Assembly: GCA_027579435.1 (NCBI GenBank)
Contig: JANBPK010000726.1
Location: 1 to 64,000, forward strand
DNA: 64,000 bases
Origin: Candolleomyces eurysporus
Lineage: Eukaryota > Basidiomycota > Agaricomycetes > Agaricales > Psathyrellaceae
Reading direction: 5' to 3'
The translations under genes were made by a program, and so were the position numbers. This document shows, in pieces, positions 49,574 through 60,402 of this stretch. The notes beneath the pieces are model-generated. The model was not told the origin of the DNA, ran no database searches, and saw only the letters and a list, made by a program, of their open reading frames with translations. Each line of letters opens with the position of its first letter. Position 1 is the first letter of the stretch.

Positions 49574-49721
49574 GTGTTTTCTGTTATGCCTTTATTATAT
49601 GGAGCGAGTTGTAGCCTATCTAAAAATGAATATTGATTCTTCAAGTTCCTGACCCGATGGCAGCGCTCCAAATCCCAAATTCATTCATTGAATACTTAAA
49701 AGTACATGGAGCTCGACGTAG

Positions 49722-51643
49722 CTAAGACCCGAGCAAGTCAAACATAGTCACCCACGTCCCACTGTCCGCTTCCGAGAGAATAGCTACGCGACCCGTACTC
49801 GGACAGAACTCGCAAGCCAAAACCGCCTCAGCATCATCATCCTCGCACGAAGGACTATCCCAAAACTTCACCAATCCAAGCTGCGTAACTTGGACAAAAG
49901 TTGGCTTGAGGGTACTGGTAAGTCTCATCTTGTTTCTGGTTTTGGGACCCATCGACAATGAAGCGGGCGCGTACACCTGCGTGGGCGGAACAACCCGCTC
50001 GAACAGGGAGGATAACGAAAAATAGAGCGACCTTGCTCTCCAGCCGTCGGCGTCGCTCCCAATATCTTCCATCCATATACACCCCAGGCGGCGGTCCGAG
50101 TACTGGTACGGACCCGGAACGAGTTCGACTTCGGCTCCTGGTGGTAAAGATTTCAGGCTGTTAGAACCTGGTGGTTTAGACACCGCAGCTGATTCTGTCA
50201 ACTTCAAGGTGCTCTTTTCGGGGTGAGCTGGGTCGAAGGTGAATAGGTACCGGTATACCGAGATTGGGTCCTGATTTCGCTTGCCTTTCGCGGCGACTTT
50301 GCCATCAACGTCCATGAGCGGTTCGAACTCTGTGATTTCGTAGAAAACTTCCTCGTGGTGCTCACGGGAGTGGGGATTGCAGACGTTTGGTCCAGCGACC
50401 TGGTCCCCGGAGTCGATCGTATGTTTGAGTTCGTGAGGGATGAAGAAGGATGGGCGGAGTGTGGCCGCGCCGAGTGGTTTCATTGGCACTGGCAATACAA
50501 TCCAGTCTTTGCCAATAGGCTGAGAAGGGGGTCTTTCCACTCCATACACGCCTTTAGCAGTGATATAGAGGACGTAATTCGCGAAGGTGAAGACCTATCG
50601 GATGATTTGATGGTTAGAACGGTGAAAGCAGCTTTGACAGAGCATTGACTTACTCCACAAATCTCGGGTGTGCCTTCGATAACGATAAGCCAGACAGAGG
50701 CTTGGTTTTGGGTGGCGTCCCATATCATTGTCGCGTCGTCCGTTTGAAAGAGAATCTCGCTCTCGGAGAGGGAAAGGCTATATTTAACCTCCGGATAAAC
50801 GATAGTGAGACGACCCAGTCGTTCGATTGATGCGTTGCCGTTCTGTGTGCTGAGCTGAAGGAGGTCGAAAGTGGGGACCCCTTCGGAAGTATCGAGATTG
50901 AGTCTTTAACAGGATGAGTGATCAAAACGAGATGGAGATTTATAATTACAACTTACGCAGAAGAAATTTCTTCTGGGAGCTCGCAAAGCTGCTTGATGAG
51001 GAAGCGAACTGTGTTTCCATCTACGCAAGAGTCAATATATGCTAGGCTGTCAAATGGTGCGATGGTATGGCGAAGCAGCAGGGTGGGTCGAAACCCTTCA
51101 AGCTGGTCATCATTTTCAGGTGATGACGTGGAGGGAGGAGGGCTGGGTTGGCGTAGGTCCCAAACAGAGAGCCACTTGAGCTGCTGGAACGTGACGAGAT
51201 ATCGACCTCCAGGCATGAGGTATATGTCGTGTATATTTGCCTCCCCGGTGGGTTCCGTAAACCGAAGTGATTCCCTGCCAACTTGGGTAGTTGGCAGCAC
51301 GGCCTTGTTGTTGGCCAAGGCATCCTGGTAGGTCTTTAGAAGCCGCAGCGAGGACGTACAAGCATCCTTGAATTCGGACGCGGCGCGAAGGTCGTTGAAG
51401 CTAGCCTGAAATAATTCATTTTGACAGCAGTGGTTTCGCAGGCAGTGCTTCCATACGAGCTCTGCTGAAGTTTCGATCAAACCATGAAAGGATTTGCATG
51501 TCTGGAGGATTCAGGCATTCCGAGTCAGCGTGAGTTGACGCAGTACGTACAACTAGCTCACGTACCAGTTGAAGCGAGAAAATATCCTTGGGAACAAGGT
51601 TCTCGATCACCAAGAGCTGGAGTTCCAAAGGTAGGTGTCGCAT
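49722..51643 (-). CDS. F-box protein with propeller-like body, FbP-B
   Basis: ATG 51643, stop at 49722. Exon 1 encodes MRHLPLELQLLVIENLVPKD, then IFSLQL. The next exon begins TCKSFHGLIETSAELVWKHC, with NELFQASFNDLRAASEFKDA. The same body signatures as FbP-A occur: LMPGGRYLVTFQQLKWLSVW, LLLRHTIAPFDSLAYID, ASVWLIVIEG, NYVLYITAKGVYGVERPPSQ, DRRLGCIWMEDIGSDADGW. The terminal block is CEFCPSTGRVAILSEADSG, ending VTMFDLLGS. It is orientated tail-to-tail with FbP-A, so the two paralogues form an inverted pair. No interruption was seen. Function is unknown beyond the F-box. Confidence 0.82.
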
Positions 51644-51849
51644 TAGAGCTCAGTAGTAGTGCAGATAACCTGATATTATGGACGGTGGTGCCAGTCAAAG
51701 GTGACGCGATGCGGTTGCGGTTGATGAAATACCAATCAATTCGTCTGGTGACGAATTGATTTAGCATAGCAGTAAAGCTTGTTTGCCAACGCAATCAAAT
51801 TCAAATAAACCATGGGTGAAGCCATTTGCTTTCCGGCGCACTCCGAGCT

Positions 51850-52130
51850 TCAAGTTATGAACATTAGAGTGTAAGGGCATTCCGAGTCAGCGTAAGTTGA
51901 CACAGCACAACTATCCAGTTCACGTAGCACCAGTTGAAGTGAGAAAATATCTTTCGCACCAATGCTCCCGAAACCGGAGTTCCAAGGGTAGGTGTCGCAT
52001 CCGAGCTCCCCAGGCAGTAGCGAAGAGAGCCTGGTATTCTGGAGAGTCGTGACAGAAATGGACGCGACGCAATGAGCTGAGGTGCAATTAATTCCATAGC
52101 TTGTTTGCCAACACGATTGCATCTACTAAA
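51850..52130 (-). pseudogene. FbP relic: copy of exon 1 and upstream region
   Basis: This block repeats the sequence just before it (about 51520-51800), which holds exon 1, intron 1 and the leader of FbP-B. The start context GGAATGCCT... and the ATGCGACACCTACC beginning of the frame are still visible. An indel changes the frame after MRHLPLEL, and no later exons follow. It is a truncated tandem fragment, not a gene. Confidence 0.7.
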
Positions 52131-52902
52131 CAATAATGGGGCGCTAAACTCGAATCCTCGTACAAATTTGTTACAAGTCGTTCAGGCTTATTCCGAGTTT
52201 CAATGACTGAAATGAGCATTGAAGGTAAATAGAGCTCACTCAGGGATGTAAATACAACCACTCGTCTCGGTGTACAACCACGACACTACACGATGCTGTC
52301 AGACATCCCTGCATTCTTCGTCTTCAGTTTCTCTACCAGCATTTGAGATAGGTTCACGCTGGCTGAGCACGAGGGAGGAAAATAGCTCTAAATCCAACTG
52401 TAGCTGGCTATTTCATGACCTGGAATTGCAAACGAGTTACAAGTTGAAAAGGGAGGGCGGAAGAGAGGAGACAACACTCACACTCGAGTACTTTGAAGTC
52501 CTCATTCAACTCCTCCACTTATTCCACCCATTACTGAATATAGATAGGCCTTAGTGGTCCTCCGAGTCCCAGAGCGGTTTCTCGAAACCCGAAGACGGCG
52601 CAGTGCAAACGCCGAGCGAGCGATAGAGGCGTTCAAATAACGGACCGCCAAGCTCGCTCCAAACTACTCTTCAAATATTGTACAACGTCACATTTGACCA
52701 ATAGCCCCAGGCCTTTCCTCTCCGAGCACCTTTTACAACAACGGGCTCCTAGAGTTTCTCCAACCTCCAATAATCCAAATGAAGTGCGCTATTTCGGGGC
52801 ATGTTGAAGGTTCTCGCTTCGAATTACAGAACAAGACTGACCTATTACTACTACAAAAATACATGGAGGATCGATCGAGGGAGGTGTGTGCGTACTAAAT
52901 TT
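52131..52902. other. Intergenic between FbP relic and NLR-2 stop
   Basis: No intact gene. On the minus strand near 52672-52700 a short stretch reads SNVTLYNI followed by a stop, resembling the FbP C-terminus (SNVTVFDV). This could be a tiny family relic, but it is too short to call. Confidence 0.35.
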
Positions 52903-55520
52903 TCAGATTTCATTGCTAATTCCATGGGCTGAATGATGGGTGATAGACCCGATACTGGCGCTGCTACTAGAGTGGCTGGACCGTCTTTCCGACCTGGTGA
53001 TGCTAGGTTCACGGCTAGTGGACTCAGACGCTCTCCTCACACTACCAGCGCTGGAACCGGTAAACTGTCTTTCCAAGCGGGCAAGCGACCCATACGAGCT
53101 TGAGGTTGATGACCTAGACCGCGAAGTTGCGTTAAGGGTGTTGGTAGAGGTGGTAGGGAAGCGGAAAACGATGGTTGGTCTTGACGAATTGGGAAAACCA
53201 AGAACCGTCGAAGAACCGGACGTCGAGGAGCCTGATGAATCCTGATCTTGATCAGAAGCCAAGTATTCGAGACCGGCCTCAAAACAAGACCGTGAACTAG
53301 TGGCTCTCCTCCACCACAGGAGGTCTGAGATGTTGGAAGGGGTAGCCAACCTTTCGAGGTCTAGGAGAATCTTCAGCTTCTCGCCGTTATCCAGGTGCCA
53401 GTTCTCTTTCAAGAAAGAGAATAGCACTTGGGATTTTCCGCGGCAAAACTGAAGGTTTCGGCACAGCCGCGGACAGCCTGGTGACCACTGGACCCACCCA
53501 CTAGTGACCTGAGAGAAGTTGTCAAGCACAGTTAATTGTACGGAAACTGGTCAAGGCAACAAACTCAAACTCACGCATTCGTGCGGCATGATCTTGACGC
53601 ACTCGGCAATTGGATCAATCCAGCGGTCACCAAGGGTGTCCAAAGCACCGTCTTGGGGTTTAAGGTGGCCGAACATGTTGATGGGGTTTGGCCAAAGTCG
53701 TTGGCCGAAGAGAAGTATCCAGCCTAGAAGAATGGCTGGGTTGAAGTCCAAAATGACTTTCCAGTCGACGAGAACGTCGGTGAGGGTCCTGAGTCGATCC
53801 TGGAGGGTAGTGGTGTCGTGTTCCGGTGGGATTTTGTTGCACGTAAAGCGTACACAGAGATAGAGAGCGCTAAATGCAGCACTCTTGCAGATGGATGGAG
53901 ATTGTAGGAGCAGAGACCATCGGGTGAGGTGCTGAATCGAAGTTATAATGAAATCGGCAGCCGTGTCACCCTCGCTTCTGAAATACATCCCGCTACGCTG
54001 TGGTGTCTTCAGGAAATCTTCGAAGCTCTTGTGGTAAAAGCAGATGTATCGGACGCCCTGGATCTCCACGTCGTCGTCTGGAACGTAGATAAGGGAGTGC
54101 AAATCTGAAAGGATGAAGTTGGTGGTACCATGCTCGAGCCCGAAAAAGGTGTCCAGCATGAGGGATGAGGGACCGAAGTCCCAACCTTCTGGATCAGCTA
54201 GGAGAGATCTGGTTTCAACCAGTCTCCAGACCTCGGGGATCGCATGGAGCAAGCGACACGAAAGCGGAACGTCGCAGGATCTAACGGAGTGGGAAAGGAT
54301 CATATGGTAGAGAGCGTCGAGGTCGGCAAAGGGGTTGACGTCGTTGGATACTTTGTGGGTGGAAACGTAATGCAAAATATTGTTCAAAAGAATGTCCGGA
54401 CGCGTGCTCCCNATCTCCGACGTATTTTATGACTGTAGCAGCAACGATGAATTGACCTGATGCCATCCTCACCAGCTTCTTCAAGATCTTGCTTCCTGGC
54501 CAACTGTCGCGAATAAAGCCTCTGGCTGGACTGGTTCTCTTGATCCGTGCGAGCTCTTCATCCAAATAAAGGAGAATATCTGCGTCCCCGTCATAGCAGT
54601 GAAGCTCTATCTTCTTTGTGATGGATGCCATCGGCTTTTTAGAAAATACGGTGAGGATGTCGCGCTCTGGCCGGCTGGAGACAATGACACGGAAAGGGAA
54701 GGATGGATGTTGTGTGAAGAGCCGAAGAACCTGGATGATATGACACCGCTGTTGCGAGTCCCGACACTCGTCCAAACCATCCACCACGATGACCTTGGGC
54801 CGGTTCCATTCTTGTATATCTTGAGTGCCTTCTAATGAGTCGAAGATAAGGCGTCGGAGTTGGGTGTCGAGGGATTTTGTGAAGATAGATGGATCGGTGG
54901 AGATCGTGTTCAAGAGGCACTCTTGGAGCCCTGGAAATACACCACAGAACTGGTGCGCGATGGTGGCAATAAACCCGTCAGCTTTATCGCAGGCTGAGTT
55001 TGTCGAAAAGAAGAAGGATGCTGCTAAGAAGTCGAGATGGAAACATTCTTCGGCTACCGATCGTTGAATGCAGGTCTTCCCGGCACCTGCAGGCCCTGAG
55101 AACCAAGCCAATCTCTGAATCGGTGCTCCGGTTTGGGTAATGAAGTCCATAAGGTCGTCGATGACACCCTCGCGAGTACCTTGATGGCACTTGGGGGCGT
55201 AGGAGAATGTCACTGATTCGTGTGTGGCCTCTTTGGTCGTGTGTTTCAAGAGGAACTCCAGCCAATCTGAGAAATCTTCAGAAAGATGAACGACAAGATC
55301 CAATCATTGAAGCCTAACCTCGCCGACTATCTGACCGTGAATCATCACCGCCCTTGACTTTGACAGTAATATCGCGGGCCAGGAACTTGCGAGCACCATT
55401 GAACAGAGAGACGCTCGTTCTGGGACGCAGGCCGGATCCATTCCCACTGACCCTATCCTTGGCCTTGGCCTTCTTGCCCTTTCTCGCCCCACTGGAAGCT
55501 GAAGCCGAGGCCCCACTCAT
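52903..55520 (-). CDS. NACHT-domain NLR-type NTPase (NLR-2)
   Basis: ATG 55520. Exon 1 (55520-55319, 67 residues) is basic and Ser/Ala-rich, with VSLFNGARKFLARDITVKVK near its end; it joins in phase 1 to WLEFLLKHTTKEATHES. NACHT motifs are Walker A WFSGPAGAGKTCIQRSVAE, Walker B VIVVDGLDECRDSQQRCH, sensor VIVSSRPERDILT, and MASGQFIVAATVIKYVGD. The n at 54412 after four C causes a frame change, then RPDILLNNILHY continues. The family block CFYHKSFEDFLKTPQRSGMY follows. After an intron near 53570, the C-terminus carries a Ser/Thr/Arg-rich tail (SSTSGSSTVLGFPNSS ... SRSRSSTSSSYGSLARLE) instead of repeats. Pairing with NLR-1 in fold and exon plan is clear, but identity is moderate, so the duplication is old. 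Confidence 0.87.
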
Positions 55521-55894
55521 AGCTGGTTACGTGAATCCAAGACCGACCGAGAGGAGATGAGCGTCGAGAAACAAGACTGTGCCTCCACAGCTTTGTGCTG
55601 CTATGCCCAAGCTATGCCGCAACGTGAACACCTCGTGGCAGGCGCCACCAAACTGCCGCATCATGGGCGTCTGGCAGTGCTCCGATCTTGGTAATTACCA
55701 GTATATTAAGCAATTATCTTCATGACTGAGGACTTATGTATATACCACAGTCAGTTTCCTCTCGCTGTCCGATATGATTCCCCCNAAGAATGCGCGTGTC
55801 CACGAACCCAGCGTCAAAGGGACAAATGGACGGAATTGAGAACACACGGTGCTTCATGATTACCGAATATTGTACAACGTCGCACTACACGCTT

Positions 55895-56120
55895 CAAGGA
55901 GCGTGCTCCGAGTTCATCGTTGACGTAACCCCTTCGAGAGGGTGTAGTGGGAAAGCTTCGATGGCCTGGATGCTGTCCGGGTGGATGCAGAGTATGAAAC
56001 CTTGTTTCGAAATGAACTAACAAGGAACATCAGTCCAAAAGCCTAAGGGGATACGGACGGGCGAGGAACAGTAGACAAACGCACATTGCCCACCCCAATT
56101 CTATCCCTTCACCGATATGC
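55895..56120 (-). pseudogene. FbP relic: fragment of the propeller-like body
   Basis: The minus-strand reading gives QGFILCIHPDSIQAIEAFP and LHPLEGV, closely matching FbP-C at 57165-57270 (QGFILYIHPDGIQGVEALP, LHPFEGG). Similarity continues through the neighbouring intron to the CGCACA...CCAATTCTATCC stretch near 56083-56105, which matches 57338-57361. There is no intact frame on either side. It lies downstream of FbP-C on the same strand, consistent with a tandem copy that decayed. Confidence 0.75.
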
Positions 56121-56281
56121 TTGAGAGTTCAAAGGGGGGGGATGGTACTGAAACCCGTCGTGCTCGACGAACTCAGCCGCGGCATGGAGTTGGGTGCTGG
56201 GAGAATTGCTGTAGATAGGCATACCATTGGCAGACTTCCCAGAACCAACCAACGACCAAGCTCCATTCCAAACGCAGCTCT

Positions 56282-58286
56282 TTAAACATCGAACACTGTC
56301 ACGTTCGACCTCCCCTCCTCCGTCTCCCAATGAATCGCCGCTCGCCCACTGACGGGGCACAAGTCCCCGCTGATGCACAACATCCCCGTCCCCGCCTCCT
56401 CACTGTCGCGGAGTTGGAGTTGAACGAGTTTGATTTCTGTTTTCTTCGCTGGTCCCGGTGCTAATGCCGACGTCGGAGTAAATGCAGGTGTGGGAGTGCG
56501 TGTTGACCCTGTCGACGCCCCTAGCCCTACGACACTAACATATACGGCCCCAGTCCGCTCCTCCTCCCCAGTCCTCCGCTCCTCAGACCACATCGTCGCC
56601 ATCCTCTCACCTCCGCCTCCACTGCCACCACAGAGCTGATGTGAATTAGGCACGAGGTGGTACCCAACCGGTGGCGTACGAGGTAAAACTGAAGAGGGCT
56701 TCACCCAAGTTTCGATATGCGTTAGGCTACTCTTGAGTGGGTTCGAGGGGGTTAGGGTTAGCTGGTATCGCTGGATTTCGAATACATTTGGGCTCGTGGT
56801 GGTGGTATGGTGGGCGCTACTTGTGGTGGCGGTGGTGGTGTTAGTCGTATTGGTATTCGTCGTGTTGGTCGTGGTATTTATAATGGCGTTGGTGCCAGGG
56901 TTAGCGACATTGGCGGCAGGAGTAGGGGGCAGGTCCTCGGCCTGCACATTCCCAACTTTCTGAAGAGCGTACACAACCGTCTTTGTCTGCTCTGTAATCA
57001 GATCAAAGGTATCCGGACCCCATATGCCCATTACTGTCCCGTAGGAATCTCCCATCCCGCCAGTGGTAGACGAACCGTCAGATTGGGACTGAGATTTGGA
57101 CTCATTGGTTTTGTGGAAGAGCGAAAAGCAGGAATCGACATATGTGGAGGAAAACGATGATAGGTAGACGTAGCCCCCTTCGAAAGGGTGCAGAGGGAGA
57201 GCTTCGACGCCTTGAATGCCGTCTGGGTGGATATATAATATGAATCCTTGGTTCGCGAAGAGCTGTTGTAGGTATCACCGAAAGAGAGTCAATCAGTCAG
57301 CGCGAGCTCTATTAAACAAGGAGACAATGGAAAAACGCACACTCCCAATCCCGATACTATCCAATGGTCTCATCGCCCACCCAGCCACTTCGTTCCGGAG
57401 TACATCCCACACCAGCGTCGTCCCACGGATGTGGAACACGGACTTGTTCTCGATGGCGTGGTGCAGCGTTTGTGAGCCTCGAGGACAGATAATTGGGAGG
57501 TGGCCGAGGGTTTCCGCGGAGAATGTAGAGCTGGTGGGGTGGTAGGCTACTTCATGGACTTCGTACATCTGGATTTCCTCTTGAGGGGAAAGGGCCACGC
57601 TGTAGTATCGAAGGAATGTAAGAAATCTGTCTAAAGGGAAGAGAAGAAGGGGTAGAGAGGAACGTACGACGCAGTAGCCCCAACAGGTGCCAAACTCCTC
57701 GCCTCGATTATTATCCGAATCTTATTGAGCTCTACCGTGCCAATGTAGATAATAGCATCGTACTCCATAATGTGTTTGCGCAGCAGGTGTGTCGGACGAC
57801 CTTCCTCGTCCGTGGCTTGCAAATCCCATAGCGACAACCACGTAGGTTCGAAGGTGAAGAGAAATCGACCGCCAGAGACCAAATAGCTATCCGCAATATC
57901 GTCGCGCAAAATGCCTGGAGGGAATTTGAGTTCGGTCTTGGTCGTAGGTATGCTTTGACCCTTGGCTAACGCGTTTTCATATACTCGCATGAAGCGTAGA
58001 GATTTTAGGCAAGCATGCTTGAATTCAGCAGATGTGGAGAGGTCTTTGTAGGTCGGCCAGAACACGACGTTTTGCAGGGATTGGCGGATTAGGCAGCGGC
58101 GCCAGACGGTGACTGACCGTTCGGTCAAGGTGTGGAAGGATTTACATGTCTAATTGTATGAAATACGCGTTTCAGTAGATATACCAGCGAGAAAGGTGTC
58201 AGACAGACCTGTTGAAGATGGATGAGGTCCAGGACGTCGAGCTCCCCAATTACGAGGAGTTGAACTTCTTTAGGGAGTTGGCGCAT
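56282..58286 (-). CDS. F-box protein with propeller-like body, FbP-C
   Basis: ATG 58286, stop 56282. Exon 1 encodes MRQLPKEVQLLVIGELDVLD, then LIHLQQ. The next exon starts TCKSFHTLTERSVTVWRRCL, with NVVFWPTYKDLSTSAEFKHA. Body signatures are LVSGGRFLFTFEPTWLSLWD, HLLRKHIMEYDAIIYIG, TTLVWDVLRNEVAGWAM, QGFILYIHPDGIQGVEALPL and ERMATMWSEERRTGEEER. The terminal part is GDLCPVSGRAAIHWETEE, ending SNVTVFDV. A Thr/Asn-rich tract of ACN codons (about 56790-56900) is inserted in a loop before FEIQRYQLTLTPSNPLKSS. It is the third full member of the family in the window. Partner and substrate are unknown. Confidence 0.8.
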
Positions 58287-58559
58287 CTAATCTTAGCTAG
58301 AACCTCCGAGCAGAGATTGACGGATGAATATGCAGCGATTTCAAGAGACGAAAGCGGAATGAAATAGAGGATTGGGACAAAGCGTGAAACGAACCTTGAT
58401 GAACGCGTCGTGTGATCGCATCACTGACCACTAGCCATGTCTCGCTGCAACAAGGGACCCAGGTCACTCCGTCTAGCTCAAACAACAGCAGAGTATGAAT
58501 TTATTCTGGTTTATTCTGGTTCTATTCTCCCTCTATTTGAATCCAGCATGAACTCTTAT

Positions 58560-60402
58560 CTAACCCTCGTCTGGAGCTAGATTTACTATATCTCCATCAA
58601 CTAGCTTCCAATGATACAATCCGCCCTCCGAAGCTGGTACACAAATAAAACCCCGTCTTGCTGCATTCAGGTAAAATTGAGGTTGATGTTTAGCACCCCT
58701 ACTATCAACCTGCCATGATATTGATACGTGGAGGAGTGGAGGGAGCATCAGCATTGCTAGTAGAACCGGACAGAAAGGACGTTCAAAACTAACCTTCCAT
58801 GAAGTGCTCAGAATGGCCCTGGCAAAGCACATTTCAACATTTCGAAAAAGAAAGTTACGGCATAACAACGGCCCCTCATCGATGTCGCTAAAGTCGTTGA
58901 CTGTGAGCATTTCAAGCCGAGGAAGGTTTGTGGAAATGGTGGAGAACAAGTCAGCCTAGATTAAATTAAGCAAACCCCAGTCCGAGTCAATGAGTGTGAA
59001 CCGCGTATACATGACAACAGACGCACCAAGGGGATCGCAGACTTCCCGAGTTCCCATTCTGGGTTATTAAGAGAAGGAAGGGGGTAAATGAGCGTCAAGC
59101 GCTCAAGATTTTTGCATGCACAAACAGTTTCAAGATGCGACTGGGTGGTAATCCACGGCCGCCTTGCCCAGTCAAACCAGATAGAACGTAGGCTGCCGCA
59201 GTGTTTTGGAAGAACAGCTTGGAAGAACTGATGTACAATTGGCCCCTCATCAGTGAGATCGCATTCGAATTCTATAAGTGTAATCTCTTCGAGCCCGTTG
59301 TAAGAAAGAAGGTACTCGATGATGGGTTGGAGTAGGTGAGGGACTGTCAACTTCCGAAGGAAAACTTCAGAATTCCGGAGAGCATCCCAAAATGAGGGGT
59401 GTACTTTCACGAAGTCGTTGTGAATGGTGAGGTTAATCAAGGACCGTAGAAAAGGGACGGCTGTGGGTGATAATATCTGCGTACCGGAGAGATTCAAGTC
59501 CTTGATGGCCAGGGATGTGGGAGTGCCGTTCCCAGTAACATGCTTGCCAGGAGCGGCTACTGGGGCTACTGCACCCTCAAGAAGAGGACCGTGATCCAGC
59601 CACGGCGCAAGGTTACCGTTCAACGGATAGATCTTGATAGTTAGCTGCCTCATGGATGGGGAGTTGGCAATAAGACGCTTCAGGCCGTCGACATTGCCGG
59701 GTGTGGGAACGATACTGTGCAGAGTGATGCTATGAAGCTCAGAGAATCTTGCGAAAGGGACGTCGGCGTTGGTGTCCCCGGGTTCGAAAAAGTGAAGGAA
59801 CGCGAGTTCAAGGTCTCGCAGTAGAGGTAGCTCTGCTATTGCGCAGGAAATACTATGACACAACTCTCCATTGCCGACCGTAAATCTGAGAAGAGAACGC
59901 CGCGTCGCGACCCGATAAGTCATGTTGTAGGAAAATAGATGGTAGAGGACGCACTCGACACGCTCCACTCGGAGAAGAGACCTTATGGCAGGGATCAGGT
60001 CTTCCTTTTGAGAAGAAATCTCGCGGTTCCGGCCCCGCCACGGTTCTTCCTTCGATTCTTCGTCCGCGGCCGCTGGAACCAGACTTATGATTCGAAGCTC
60101 TTTCGCCCAAAGGACGTACGGGCTAGCGCCAGAGATGATATGGTTGAGCAATTCGGGAACATGGCTCGGTTTTGTTCTCTTCATGAAACGGAAGGTGACT
60201 GTCGAAAAGAACAGAGGCTCTACGAGCCCGTTGATCACCTTGGACACGAGTCGCAAATCACGAAAGTGCTCAGGATCGCACTTCCGGCACTATCGAACTT
60301 GAAGGATCAGTGATAGCAGCATCGGTAAAAGGAGTGAGCGCGTACCTCTCGAATCACCAGCTCCAGTATTTCAGGGGAGAATACATCGAGGATGTCGTGC
60401 AT
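58560..60402 (-). CDS. F-box/LRR-like protein FLRb-1
   Basis: ATG 60402. Exon 1 (57 nt) encodes MHDILDVFSPEILELVIRE and splices to CRKCDPEHFRDLRLVSKVIN, an F-box-like start. A 69-nt in-frame, stop-free intron (59886-59954) is inferred from the 62-nt counterpart in FLRb-2. LRR-like strands follow: IAELPLLRDLELAFLHFF, FARFSELHSITLHSIVPTP, LRSLINLTIHNDFVKVHPSF, LLQPIIEYLLSYNGLEEITL. After an intron comes ADLFSTISTNLPRLEMLTVN. The last exon has KHQPQFYLNAARRGFICVPA and stops at 58560. It is unrelated in sequence to FLR-A/B beyond the general plan. Presumed SCF adaptor. Confidence 0.78.

Noticed and set aside
56750..56762. Telomere-like GGGTTAGGGTTA
   Set aside because: Only two units, and on the minus strand it encodes LTLTP within FbP-C, so it is coding sequence and not an interstitial telomere.
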